NCBI RefSeq assembly: GCF_028736035.1
Contig: NZ_CP117866.1
Coordinates: forward strand, 7,130,001 to 7,194,000
From: Streptomyces sp. T12
GTDB taxonomy: Bacteria; Actinomycetota; Actinomycetes; Streptomycetales; Streptomycetaceae
Direction: 5' to 3'
DNA length: 64,000 nucleotides
Position numbers and translations under genes: made by a program
The notes under the pieces: generated by a model
What the model was told of the DNA's origin: nothing
Seen by the model: only the letters and a program-made list of their open reading frames with translations
Databases searched by the model: none
Shown: in pieces, positions 1 through 8,470 of the stretch
Layout: each line of letters starts with the position of its first letter
Numbering within the stretch: position 1 is the stretch's first letter

Positions 1-642
1 CGACAGCTGCGAAAGCTGAAGTGGGGGCTGGTGCCCAGCTGGTCCAAGACCCCCGAGACCGCCTTCAAAATGATCAACGCGCGCGCGGAGACGGTGCACG
101 AGAAGCCGTCGTACCGGCGGGCCTTCACCTCCCGGCGCTGCATCATCCCCGCCGACGGCTACTACGAGTGGGTCACCGGCGCCCAGGAACGGGACCTGGA
201 GGTCGAGGGGAAGCGGAAACGGCCGCGCAAGCAGCCGTACTTCGTGCTGCCCGCCGACGGGTCGGTGTTCGCGATGGCCGGGCTGTACGAGTTCTGGCGG
301 GACCGGACGCTGCCCGACGAGCATCCCCAGGCCTGGTGGGTGACCTGTTCCGTCATCACGACGGAGGCGGAGACGACCCCGCTGGCGGTGGCGCCCGCCG
401 AGGGCCCGAACGCACTGGCCGACATCCACCCCCGTATGCCGCTGATGCTGACGCCGGAGCGGTGGGACGCCTGGCTCGACCCGTCCCGCACCGACGCCGA
501 GGAGCTGCGGACGCTGCTCGACCCGCCGCCCGCCGGACGGATGCGTGCCTACCCCGTCTCCACACTGGTCAGCAACGTCCGCAACAACGGCCCGGAGCTG
601 CTGAAGGAGCTGGACGGCCCCGAAGAGGGCACACTGTTCTGA
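1..642 (+). CDS. SOS response-associated peptidase (SRAP/YedK/HMCES family), 5' end missing
   Basis: The reading frame is open from the first base and includes WGLVPSW, the conserved SRAP core around the abasic-site pocket, followed by KPSYRRAFTSRRCIIP and DGYYEW, both typical of the family. SRAP proteins form a thiazolidine crosslink with abasic sites in single-stranded DNA through their N-terminal Cys2. That cysteine lies upstream of the window and cannot be checked. Later family blocks are present, including CSVITTEAETTPLAVAP and the HPRMPLML segment. The next gene starts one base after the stop, so the two are probably co-transcribed. Family assignment is firm; the in vivo role is inferred from homologues. 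Confidence 0.9.
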   Translation, partial: RQLRKLKWGLVPSWSKTPETAFKMINARAETVHEKPSYRRAFTSRRCIIPADGYYEWVTGAQERDLEVEGKRKRPRKQPYFVLPADGSVFAMAGLYEFWRDRTLPDEHPQAWWVTCSVITTEAETTPLAVAPAEGPNALADIHPRMPLMLTPERWDAWLDPSRTDAEELRTLLDPPPAGRMRAYPVSTLVSNVRNNGPELLKELDGPEEGTLF

Positions 643-643
643 C

Positions 644-1291
644 GTGACGACCGAGTCTGACGTGACGACCGAGATCATGGGCACGGATGCGGGGGACGCC
701 CGCATCACCTGGCACCCGGCGAAGAAGGCGCGGCTGGTCCTGGCCGTGAGCCACGGCGCCGGAGGCGGCATCGAGGCGCGCGATCTGAGGGCGCTCGCCC
801 AGGTCCTCCCGGCCCAGGGGGTGACCGTCGCCCGCGTGGAGCAGCCCTGGAGGGTGGCCGGCAAGAAGGTGGCGCCCGCCCCGAAGACCCTCGACGTGGG
901 CTGGCGCGGCATCTGGCCCGCGCTCGCCGGGCCCGGGCTGCCCGTGATCTCCGGCGGACGCAGCGCCGGGGCCCGGGTCGCCTGCCGTACGGCCGTCGAA
1001 CTGGGCGCCCACGCCGTGCTCGCGCTGAGCTTCCCCCTCCACCCGCCGGGCAAGCCCGAGAAGTCCCGCGCCGACGAGCTGCTCGGGGCCGGGGTGCCCA
1101 CCCTCGTCGTCCAGGGTGGGAACGATCCGTTCGGGAAGCCGGAGGAGTTCCCGGACGGCGACTTCGAGCTGGTCGACGTGCCGTACGGCGATCACGGGTT
1201 CGCCGTACCCAAGAGGGCGCCCCTCGATCAGGACGAGGCCGTGGCGATCATCACGGACGCGGTGGTGAAGTGGGTCGGGTCACTCGGGTAA
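644..1291 (+). CDS. Alpha/beta hydrolase of the KANL3/Tex30 type
   Basis: This 215-residue protein has a small alpha/beta-hydrolase fold. The strand-turn LAVSHGAGGG forms an oxyanion-hole-like loop. GGRSAGARVA is the nucleophile elbow (G-x-S-x-G) with the serine after GGR. VVQGGNDPFG carries the likely acidic residue, and YGDHGF carries the catalytic histidine. The substrate is unknown. The GTG start lies one base downstream of the SRAP stop, suggesting translational coupling. The 3' end is directly followed by the sigma-R promoter of sigR. No signal peptide or membrane segment is visible, so it should be cytoplasmic. Confidence 0.85.
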   Translation: MTTESDVTTEIMGTDAGDARITWHPAKKARLVLAVSHGAGGGIEARDLRALAQVLPAQGVTVARVEQPWRVAGKKVAPAPKTLDVGWRGIWPALAGPGLPVISGGRSAGARVACRTAVELGAHAVLALSFPLHPPGKPEKSRADELLGAGVPTLVVQGGNDPFGKPEEFPDGDFELVDVPYGDHGFAVPKRAPLDQDEAVAIITDAVVKWVGSLG

Positions 1292-1297
1292 AGCTTC

Positions 1298-1324
1298 GGG
1301 AATGTCGGGAGCCCGGCCTCTGTT
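1298..1324 (+). promoter_or_regulatory. Sigma-R-type promoter of sigR
   Basis: GGGAAT at 1298-1303 and GTT at 1322-1324 are separated by exactly 18 bases. This is the published sigma-R consensus (GGGAAT-N18-GTT). Transcription would begin near 1331, upstream of the ATG at 1384, so the transcript includes the long form of sigma-R. This matches the autoregulatory sigRp2 arrangement known from S. coelicolor. Confidence 0.85.
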
Positions 1325-1383
1325 GTGGCGGACAGCGGTGCTGAACAAGCAGCGCAGACGACGTAGGAGAGGAAGTCCGCCGC

Positions 1384-2244
1384 ATGGGTTCGACCATCTG
1401 CCCGAGCCGCAGCAGCCGCACTGACTTGGACTGGACAGTGCTGCACGCGGCCAAGACCGCTCCTATTCGAGCGGCGGCAGGTACGGCAGGTCGTCTATCC
1501 TCCGATTCAGGCGGGACCGGCTTCGGCCCTGCCCAGAATCTTGAGGAGGTGGGTCCGGTTCCCGGTACCGACGCAGGGACCGACAACGGCCAGGCGGAGC
1601 AGCCCGAGGGCCTGGGCACGAGCGTGGGCACGTCCACGGAGTCGACCGCCGAGCGCAGCGCGCGCTTCGAGCGGGACGCGCTCGAATTCCTCGACCAGAT
1701 GTACTCGGCCGCGCTGCGCATGACGCGCAACCCGGCCGACGCCGAGGACCTGGTGCAGGAGACGTACGCCAAGGCGTACGCGTCCTTCCACCAGTTCCGC
1801 GAGGGCACCAACCTCAAGGCGTGGCTGTACCGGATCCTCACCAACACCTTCATCAACTCGTACCGCAAGAAGCAGCGCGAACCCCAGCGCTCCGCGGCCG
1901 AGGAGATCGAGGACTGGCAGCTCGCCCGCGCCGAGTCGCACATGTCGACGGGCTTGCGCTCCGCGGAGTCGCAGGCGCTCGACCACCTGCCCGACTCGGA
2001 CGTGAAGGAAGCCCTCCAGGCGATCCCCGAGGAATTCCGCATCGCCGTGTACCTCGCCGACGTAGAGGGCTTTGCGTACAAGGAGATCGCGGACATCATG
2101 GGGACACCCATCGGTACGGTGATGTCCCGGCTGCACCGGGGCCGTCGTCAACTGCGCGGCATGCTCGAGGACTACGCGCGCGAGCGCGGACTGGTCCCGG
2201 CCGGCGCCGGAGAGTCGAACGAAGTGAAAGGTTCGGGCTCATGA
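1384..2244 (+). CDS. sigR: RNA polymerase sigma factor SigR (ECF, thiol-oxidative stress), long and short forms
   Basis: ECF sigma factor that directs the disulfide-stress regulon. The sigma-2 region runs through [15 protein letters not shown] and [14 protein letters not shown], and the sigma-4 helix-turn-helix contains [19 protein letters not shown]. Two starts are supported. ATG 1384, behind AGGAGAGGA, gives a 286-residue form. In-frame GTG 1549 gives a 231-residue form close to the classical sigma-R. The distance is exactly 55 codons, equal to the N-terminal extension of the unstable, stress-induced sigma-R' described in S. coelicolor. The stop overlaps the rsrA start as ATGA, so sigma and anti-sigma are translationally coupled. 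The sigma-R promoter lies 60 bases upstream of the long start. Confidence 0.95.
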
Positions 2245-2543
2245 GCTGCGGAGAGCCGCACGAGACGGACTGCAGTGAGGTACTCGATCATCTCTACGAG
2301 TTCCTCGACAGTGAGATGCCGGACGTCGACCGCGACAAGTTCAAGCAGCACTTCACGGAGTGCTCGCCGTGCCTGGAGAAGTACGGCCTGGAAGAGGCCG
2401 TGAAGAAGCTGGTCAAGCGCTGCTGCGGGCATGACGACGTACCGACCGACCTGCGCGCCAAGGTCCTGGGGCGGCTCGACCTGATCCGCTCCGGGCAGGC
2501 GGTGCCCGACCACGACGTGACCGCGACGCCGCAGGAGTCCTGA
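2241..2543 (+). CDS. rsrA: Zinc-binding redox-sensing anti-sigma factor RsrA
   Basis: This 100-residue ZAS-family anti-sigma factor sequesters sigma-R in the reduced, zinc-bound state and releases it when disulfides form. The zinc motif is visible as His37-x3-Cys41-x2-Cys44, with Cys3 and Cys11 near the N-terminus and the vicinal Cys61-Cys62. All these positions coincide with the residues numbered in S. coelicolor RsrA. Residue 31 is Arg; I recall a cysteine there in S. coelicolor, where it is not essential. The ATG overlaps the sigR stop. It is slightly shorter than the S. coelicolor protein at the C-terminus. Confidence 0.95.
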
Positions 2544-2677
2544 ACTCCCCGTCCCGGGAACGGGCTGCCGTCACTCGAACGTGCTAATCGGCGCGTGACA
2601 AGCCCGCAGCCGCCCCTCTCACCGACCTAGGCTCCGCGTTGAGCTGAGCAGGTCATGGTTGGGGAGGGGCGTCGAAG

Positions 2678-4030
2678 ATGGACGCGACACCGGCACGGGC
2701 GCGTGTGTACGTCGCCTGTGTGGCGCTGTGTGCCCTCGCCTGTCTCCTTCCCTTGCTCGTCCCCCTGCTCGCGACACATCCCCGCTGGCTCAAGGGCGCG
2801 GGCGGTGCCCCCGTGCCCTGGTGGGCGGTCGTCCTGCTGGCCGCGCTGTACGCCGCCGGTGAGCAGATCGCCGCCCGACGGCGGTTCGCGGGCACCTTCT
2901 ATCCCGTGCTGCTCGCCGGGGCCTTTCTGCTGCCGCCGTCCGCCGCCGCGCTGGTCGCGGTGCCGGGTGCCCTGCTGTCGCCGGCCGGGCAACGGCCGTT
3001 GTGGACACGCCGGATCTGGCGGGCCGCCCAGCTCGCCGTGGCGCTGTGGGCGGCGGCCCGGGTGCACGGGGCACTGGACGGGCGGGATGCCGTGGCGGCG
3101 GGCGAATTCCCGTGTGCGCTGCTGTCGGCGGGGGGCGCGGTACTGACGATCTGTCTGGTCCTGACCGCGCTGGACGGCGGGATTCTCGTGCTGGCCGAGC
3201 GGGTGCCGGTGCCGCGCGCCTTGCGGGGGCTCTTCCTGCGGTCGCTCGCGCCCATCGCCGTACACGGTCTGGCCGGGCTGATGATGGCCGTGCTGTGGCG
3301 CAGTCCCTACGGCTCCGTCGCCGCGCTGCTCGTGCTGCTGCCGATGTGCGTGTCGTGGTGGGTGTTCGCCCAGTACCACCGGGAACGCGCGGCTCATCAG
3401 GCGACCATTCGGGCGCTGGTCCAGGCCGTCGACATCAAGGACGGCTACACCCGCGGCCACAGCGAGCGGGTCGGGCAGGCCTCGATGATGATCGCGCGTG
3501 AGCTGGGCCTGGCCGACGAGCGCGTCGAGGTGCTGCGGTTCGCCGGGATCCTGCACGACGTGGGGAAGCTGGGGGTGCCCACCCGGCTGCTGCGCAAGAA
3601 CGGGCCGCTCACGCCCGAGGAGCGACGGGTGATCGAGCTGCACCCCGAGTACGGGCACGAGATGGTCCGGGGGATCTCCTTCCTCGGCGAGGCCCGGGCC
3701 GCCGTGCTGCATCACCATGAGCGGCTGGACGGGAGCGGGTACCCCTACGGGCTGATGGGGGGCCAGATCCCGGAGTCGGCACGGGTGGTGGCGGTCGCCG
3801 ACGCGTTCGACGCGATGACGTCGACCCGGTCGTATTCCAGGGCCCGGCCCGTGTCCGTCGCCCTGGGCGAGCTGGAGAAGTGCGCGGGCTCGCAGTTCGA
3901 CCCCCGGATGGTCACGGCTCTCGCCCGAGCCGTGGACCAGTACGGATGGCATCCCGCCGTGACCGCCGACGAGGCGTGTACGCCCCCTGCGCGCCCGCCG
4001 GTCGCGGGTGTTCCGGGAGCGCACCGATGA
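2678..4030 (+). CDS. Membrane HD-GYP domain phosphohydrolase
   Basis: This 450-residue protein has an N-terminal half of hydrophobic segments (about residues 8-30, 45-60, 70-90, 145-170, 190-235), then a cytoplasmic HD-GYP domain. Visible metal and signature residues are GHSERV, His293-Asp294 in LHDVGKLG, HPEYGHEM, and HHHERLDGSGYP at 345-356. This is an intact HD-GYP set, so hydrolysis of cyclic di-GMP or a related nucleotide is plausible. The stop overlaps the next start (ATGA). SD GGGGAGGGG lies just upstream of ATG 2678. Streptomyces species typically encode a pair of HD-GYP-like proteins; this gene and its neighbour probably form that pair. Confidence 0.88.
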   Translation: MDATPARARVYVACVALCALACLLPLLVPLLATHPRWLKGAGGAPVPWWAVVLLAALYAAGEQIAARRRFAGTFYPVLLAGAFLLPPSAAALVAVPGALLSPAGQRPLWTRRIWRAAQLAVALWAAARVHGALDGRDAVAAGEFPCALLSAGGAVLTICLVLTALDGGILVLAERVPVPRALRGLFLRSLAPIAVHGLAGLMMAVLWRSPYGSVAALLVLLPMCVSWWVFAQYHRERAAHQATIRALVQAVDIKDGYTRGHSERVGQASMMIARELGLADERVEVLRFAGILHDVGKLGVPTRLLRKNGPLTPEERRVIELHPEYGHEMVRGISFLGEARAAVLHHHERLDGSGYPYGLMGGQIPESARVVAVADAFDAMTSTRSYSRARPVSVALGELEKCAGSQFDPRMVTALARAVDQYGWHPAVTADEACTPPARPPVAGVPGAHR

Positions 4031-5280
4031 GCGCCCCCCGCACCACCGGCAAACCGCCCCTCCTCCTCACCCTGGTCCACACCTCCGCGGCCCTCGTCGC
4101 CGCAGGCTCCCTCCTCGGCAGTCTCGGGCACGGGCTCGACGAACGCGGCACCGCCCTCGCCTTCGGCGTCCTCGTCACCGTCGGCGAGCTCACCCGGTGG
4201 ACCGGCGCGGAGGGCAGGGAGGCCGCCCCGCTCGGCGCCGCCGCGGCGCTGTCGTACGCCCTGCTGGGGGAGGACGGCGGGCACCCCACCCACCACGGGG
4301 TCCTGCAGGTCGGCGCCGTCGTCCTCGCCGCCTCGCTCCTCGGCAGCGTGCCGCACATCGCGCGCGGGCGCCCCGTGCTCGACCACCTCGCCCGGCGCGT
4401 GCTCACCGCCGGCTTCGCCGCCGTCTGCTTCCAACCCCTGTACAACCAGGGCACGTTCCACGGCTGGGGCCCCGGCTACGCCCTGCTCCTGCTCGCGATC
4501 CTCTCCCTGACCGCCCTGTGCGACGCCCTGCTCGCCGCCGCGCTGGCCCACTCCCGCACCCGGTGGCCGTTCGGGCCGCTGCTGCGGGACGAGCTGCGGG
4601 CGACGCTCGGGATCGGGTCGGCCGTCTGCGCGACGGGCGCGGTGATGGCGCTCGCGGTCGCCGTGGTCGGGCTGTGGGCGCTGCCCCTCTTCTCGCTCCC
4701 CCTCCTGCTCACCCAGATGTCCCTGCGCCGCTACGCCGCCGTGCGGACCACCTACCGGCAGACCATCGCCTCCCTCGCCCGGGCCACCGAGATCGCCGGG
4801 TACACCCCGGCCGGACACGCCCGGCGGGTGGCGGCGCTCAGCCGGGAGGTCGGGCGGGACCTGGGTCTGTCCGAGGCGGAGCTCACCGTGCTGGAGTACG
4901 CGGCGCTCATGCACGACATCGGGCAGCTGAGCCTGGTCGACCCGGTGCCGGCCGGGGCCACCGCCGGGCTGCCCGTCGAGGAACAGCGGCGGATCGCGCT
5001 GCTCGGCGGGGCCGTCGTACGGCAGACGGGGGTGCATCCGCAGGTGGCGACGGTCGTGGAGCGGCTCGCCGACCCCTGCCCGGAGCAGCCGGTCGCCGCG
5101 CGGATCGTGCGGGCCGTGAACGCCTACGAGGAGAAGGCGCGGGACGCGGGGCCCGGCGGGCCACTGAAGGCGCTGGAGGAGCTGCGGCTGGGCACCGCCG
5201 GGGACTACGCGCCCGAGGTGGTGGGTTCGCTCGCACGGGTGCTGTCCAGGGACTGTCTGACATGGCCTGTGGCTGGGTAA
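4027..5280 (+). CDS. Membrane HD-domain protein, degenerate HD-GYP paralogue
   Basis: This 417-residue protein is translationally coupled to the preceding HD-GYP gene by ATGA and shares its architecture: several N-terminal membrane segments, then an HD domain. GHARRV and His296-Asp297 in LMHDIGQLS match the first two metal-binding blocks. The later HHE and GYP signatures are absent, and the domain ends early after EEQRRIALLGGAVV and a short helical tail. It is probably catalytically impaired or binds a different ligand, and may regulate its neighbour. The start at 4027 was chosen because it overlaps the upstream stop and begins a hydrophobic N-terminus. Confidence 0.82.
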   Translation: MSAPRTTGKPPLLLTLVHTSAALVAAGSLLGSLGHGLDERGTALAFGVLVTVGELTRWTGAEGREAAPLGAAAALSYALLGEDGGHPTHHGVLQVGAVVLAASLLGSVPHIARGRPVLDHLARRVLTAGFAAVCFQPLYNQGTFHGWGPGYALLLLAILSLTALCDALLAAALAHSRTRWPFGPLLRDELRATLGIGSAVCATGAVMALAVAVVGLWALPLFSLPLLLTQMSLRRYAAVRTTYRQTIASLARATEIAGYTPAGHARRVAALSREVGRDLGLSEAELTVLEYAALMHDIGQLSLVDPVPAGATAGLPVEEQRRIALLGGAVVRQTGVHPQVATVVERLADPCPEQPVAARIVRAVNAYEEKARDAGPGGPLKALEELRLGTAGDYAPEVVGSLARVLSRDCLTWPVAG

Positions 5281-5389
5281 CCCATGGGTAATGAGCGCCC
5301 TTCCAGCCGTACGTGGTTGGATGCGAATGAGAGGGTGTCCGGGGGCGAGCACTAGCCAGCCCACTCCACGGAACTGGCAGGCGGGAATC

Positions 5390-6370
5390 GTGAGGATCTT
5401 CGGCAAGGGACGGCACCGGCCCTCCGCCTCCTGGCGGCAGGCCACCGACCGTGCGTTCACGTTGATCGGTGACGGTCGGTACGACGACGCGGGCGCGTTG
5501 CTGACCCGTGCCGCCGATCTGGAGCCCTGGCTTTCGGAGTCCTGGTTCAACCTCGCCCTGCTGCACAAGTTCCGGCACGACTGGGAGCAGGCCCGGGCGG
5601 CCGGGCTGCGTGCCGTGGCGCTGCTCGACCGGGAGACCGGGGCGCCCGACTGGTGGAACGTCGGCATCGCGGCCACCGCGCTGCAGGACTGGCCGCTGGC
5701 CCGGCGGGCCTGGCAGGCGTACGGGCTGCGGGTGCCGGGCGGGGCGACCGAGTCCGGTGAGCCGGTCGGGATGGACCTGGGCAGCGCGGCCGTACGGCTG
5801 TCCCCGGAGGGGGAGGCCGAGGTCGTGTGGGGGCGGCGGCTCGACCCCGCCCGCATCGAGGTGCTGTCGATCCCGCTGCCGTCCTCCGGGCGGCGCTGGG
5901 GCGAGGTTGTGCTGCACGACGGGGTGCCGCACGGCGAGCGGACCACGTCCGCCGGGCACGCCTACCCCGTCTTCGACGAGATCGAGCTGTGGGCGCCCTC
6001 GCCGGTCCCCACCTGGGTGGTCCTCCTGGAGGCCGCCACCGAGGCCGACCGGGACGCCCTGGAGCAGCTCGCGGCCGACGCCGGGTTCGCCGCGGAGGAC
6101 TGGTCGTCGTCGGTGCGGCTGCTGTGCCGGATGTGCTCCGAGTCGCGGATGCCGTCGGACGAGGGCGACGGGGAGCACCTGGACCCGCACGACCACAGTG
6201 AGCCCGGTCACCCCGGGCCGCTGGGGCACCGCACCGACGGTCAGCTGTGGGTGCCGGAGCGGGAGTGTGGCGTCGCCGCACCCGCGTCACTGGTGCGGGG
6301 ACTGCTGGACGGATGGGTCGCCGACAGCCCGGATTCGCGTGACTGGCGGGATCTCGAAGAGGTCTGCTGA
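5390..6370 (+). CDS. Tetratricopeptide-repeat protein of unknown function
   Basis: From GTG 5390 (behind GGCAGGCGGGA) the product is about 326 residues. The N-terminal third contains TPR-like helices: GDGRYDDAGALLTRAADLEP, ESWFNLALLHKFRHDW and PDWWNVGIAATALQDW. A conserved actinobacterial C-terminal part follows with strands such as IEVLSIPLPSSGRRWGEVV and VVLLEA. Several C-terminal cysteines (LLCRMCSES) and a His-rich acidic stretch DPHDHSEPGH are visible. There is no signal peptide. An upstream in-frame start exists near 5291 but would add residues unlike the family. It lies between the HD proteins and def; its function is not recognised. Confidence 0.75.
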   Translation: MRIFGKGRHRPSASWRQATDRAFTLIGDGRYDDAGALLTRAADLEPWLSESWFNLALLHKFRHDWEQARAAGLRAVALLDRETGAPDWWNVGIAATALQDWPLARRAWQAYGLRVPGGATESGEPVGMDLGSAAVRLSPEGEAEVVWGRRLDPARIEVLSIPLPSSGRRWGEVVLHDGVPHGERTTSAGHAYPVFDEIELWAPSPVPTWVVLLEAATEADRDALEQLAADAGFAAEDWSSSVRLLCRMCSESRMPSDEGDGEHLDPHDHSEPGHPGPLGHRTDGQLWVPERECGVAAPASLVRGLLDGWVADSPDSRDWRDLEEVC

Positions 6371-6442
6371 GCATTCGCCGTACCCTGTATCAGCATCACA
6401 TCCCCCTTTTCTTTTGTTTGTGCAGGAAGGCGTACGTCTGTC

Positions 6443-7093
6443 ATGGCCCAGCAGGACACCGAACAGCAGCACGCGGGCGTGCTCCCCGTCGACGACGAGG
6501 GCTTCGTCATCGACACGGAGGACTGCGAGGAGCGCGAGCAGGCGTACCGCGAGCGTGGCACCTCGCGGCCCATCACGGTCGTCGGGAACCCGGTGCTCCA
6601 CAAGGAGTGCAAGGACGTCACCGCGTTCGACGACGAGCTGCTGAAGCTGGTCGACGACATGTTCGCGAGCCAGCGCACCGCCGAGGGCGTGGGCCTGGCC
6701 GCCAACCAGATCGGTGTCGACCTGAAGGTTTTCGTCTACGACTGCATGGACGACGAGGGCAAGCGGCACGTCGGTGTCGTGTGCAACCCCAAGCTCGTCG
6801 AGCTGCCCGCCGACCGGCGCCGTCTGGACGACAGCAACGAGGGCTGCCTGTCCGTGCCGACGGCGTACGCCGCGCTGGCCCGCCCCGACTACGCCGAGGT
6901 GACCGGGCAGGACGAGAAGGGCAACCCGGTCAAGGTGCGCGGCACCGGGTACTTCGCCCGGTGTTTGCAGCACGAGACCGACCACCTGTACGGCTACCTC
7001 TACATCGACCGTCTCTCCAAGCGGGAGCGCAAGGACGCGCTCCGGCAGATGGCCGAGAACGAGCCCCGTTACCCCGTCGTCGCGAACGACTGA
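6443..7093 (+). CDS. def: Peptide deformylase
   Basis: Metalloenzyme that removes the N-formyl group from nascent polypeptides. All three family motifs are present: GVGLAANQ at residues 82-89, EGCLSVP at 133-139 with the metal-binding Cys, and QHETDH at 176-181 with the two metal His and catalytic Glu. At 216 residues it is longer than E. coli Def because of an acidic N-terminal extension of about 40 residues, common in actinobacteria. ATG 6443 follows GGAAGG. It is followed by a strong hairpin terminator, so it ends its transcription unit. Confidence 0.95.
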   Translation: MAQQDTEQQHAGVLPVDDEGFVIDTEDCEEREQAYRERGTSRPITVVGNPVLHKECKDVTAFDDELLKLVDDMFASQRTAEGVGLAANQIGVDLKVFVYDCMDDEGKRHVGVVCNPKLVELPADRRRLDDSNEGCLSVPTAYAALARPDYAEVTGQDEKGNPVKVRGTGYFARCLQHETDHLYGYLYIDRLSKRERKDALRQMAENEPRYPVVAND

Positions 7094-7126
7094 GTTCCGC
7101 TCAAGAGCCCCACAAGTCCCTTCCGT

Positions 7127-7166
7127 ACGGCGCCTGTTCAGGATCCCCTTCCTGACCAGGCGCCGT
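7127..7166. terminator. Strong hairpin terminator after def
   Basis: A 17-bp stem (ACGGCGCCTG... pairing with ...CAGGCGCCGT) with a single mismatch closes a 6-base TCCCCT loop, 34 bases after the def stop. There is no long U-tract, as is usual in Streptomyces. It separates def from the terpene synthase operon. Confidence 0.8.
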
Positions 7167-7384
7167 TCGCATGTCCGTCGCACGTTCGATCCCATACAGG
7201 CAGATTGTGATCCAGGTCCAGTCACATAGGGGGAGATTCTCGGCATCGTGGGGTAGTGAATGAAGCAAATCCGTTCCCAGATCGGTCAGTTGTGGTGCTG
7301 AATGGAAGTGCGGGGATACGCGACGGCGCACGCCCGGCACAGCGGGAGGGGCGTGTACAACTGGCGGCTGAGAGGGGTTTGTTC

Positions 7385-8470
7385 GTGCATGCTTTCTCAC
7401 GCGGCACCACATCGACACCGACGGCGGTCCCGGTACCACCCTCGCTCTCTCTCCCGGTGATCGAAGCAGCGTTTCCCAGGCAACTCCATCCGTATTGGCC
7501 CCAACTCCAGGAGAAGACCCGCACCTGGCTGCTGGAAAGGCGGCTGATGCCGGCCGACAAGGTCGATGAATATGCCGACGGCCTTTGCTACACCGACCTC
7601 ATGGCGGGGTACTACATCGGCGCCCCCGACGAGGTGCTCCAGGCGATCGCGGACTTCAGCGCGTGGTTCTTCGTCTGGGACGACCGGCACGACCGCGACA
7701 TCGTCCACCACCGCCCGGCCGCCTGGCGTCGGCTGAGGTTCCGCCTGCACGCGGCGCTCGACTCACCCCAGGACCATCTGCATCACGCGGACCCGCTGGT
7801 CGCGGGGTTCGCGGACAGCGTGGTGCGGCTGTATTCGTTCCTGCCCCCCACCTGGAACGCCCGGTTCGCCCGGCACTTCCACGCGGTGATCGAGGCGTAC
7901 GACCGGGAATTCCGCAACCGCACCGAGGGGCACATCCCCACGGTCGAGGACTATCTCGAACTGCGCCGGCTCACCTTCGCGCACTGGATCTGGACCGACC
8001 TGCTCGAGCCGAGCGCCGGGCTGGAACTACCGGACCGGGTACGAAAACACCCGGCATATCGGCGGCCGGCGTTACTGAGCCAGGAATTCGCCGCCTGGTA
8101 CAACGACCTCTGCTCATTCCCCAAGGAAATCGCCGGCGACGAGGTCCACAATCTCGGAATCAGCCTCATCACACACAAGGGGCTGACTCTGGAAGAGACG
8201 GTGGCGGAAGTCAGACAACGCGTCGAGGACTGCATATCCGAGTTCCTCGTGGCCGAGCGGGACGCCCTGGAATTCGCCGACTCGCTGGCCGACGGCACGG
8301 CGTGGGGAAAGGAACTCTGCGCCGCCGTGCGCGCCTGCGTCCGCAATATGCGCAACTGGTTCAGCTCGGTCTACTGGTTCCACCACGAGTCCGGCCGGTA
8401 CATGGTCGACAGCTGGGACGACCGGTCCACGCCCCCGTACGTCAACAACGAAGCGGCAGGTGAGCAATGA
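7385..8470 (+). CDS. Epi-isozizaene synthase (class I sesquiterpene cyclase)
   Basis: Cyclises farnesyl diphosphate to epi-isozizaene, the first step of albaflavenone biosynthesis. From GTG 7385 the product is 361 residues, the same length as the characterised S. coelicolor enzyme. The aspartate-rich metal motif DDRHD falls at residues 99-103, and the NSE motif at 240-248 (N240, S244, E248, in NDLCSFPKE). These positions match the published crystal-structure numbering as I recall it. An upstream ATG at 7256 would add 43 residues unlike the family. GAGAGGGG precedes the GTG. The stop overlaps the P450 start (ATGA). Confidence 0.95.
   Translation: MHAFSRGTTSTPTAVPVPPSLSLPVIEAAFPRQLHPYWPQLQEKTRTWLLERRLMPADKVDEYADGLCYTDLMAGYYIGAPDEVLQAIADFSAWFFVWDDRHDRDIVHHRPAAWRRLRFRLHAALDSPQDHLHHADPLVAGFADSVVRLYSFLPPTWNARFARHFHAVIEAYDREFRNRTEGHIPTVEDYLELRRLTFAHWIWTDLLEPSAGLELPDRVRKHPAYRRPALLSQEFAAWYNDLCSFPKEIAGDEVHNLGISLITHKGLTLEETVAEVRQRVEDCISEFLVAERDALEFADSLADGTAWGKELCAAVRACVRNMRNWFSSVYWFHHESGRYMVDSWDDRSTPPYVNNEAAGEQ

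Noticed and set aside
1251..2151. Antisense open frames across sigR
   Set aside because: They mirror the sigR codons; no ribosome-binding site or conserved motif supports them.
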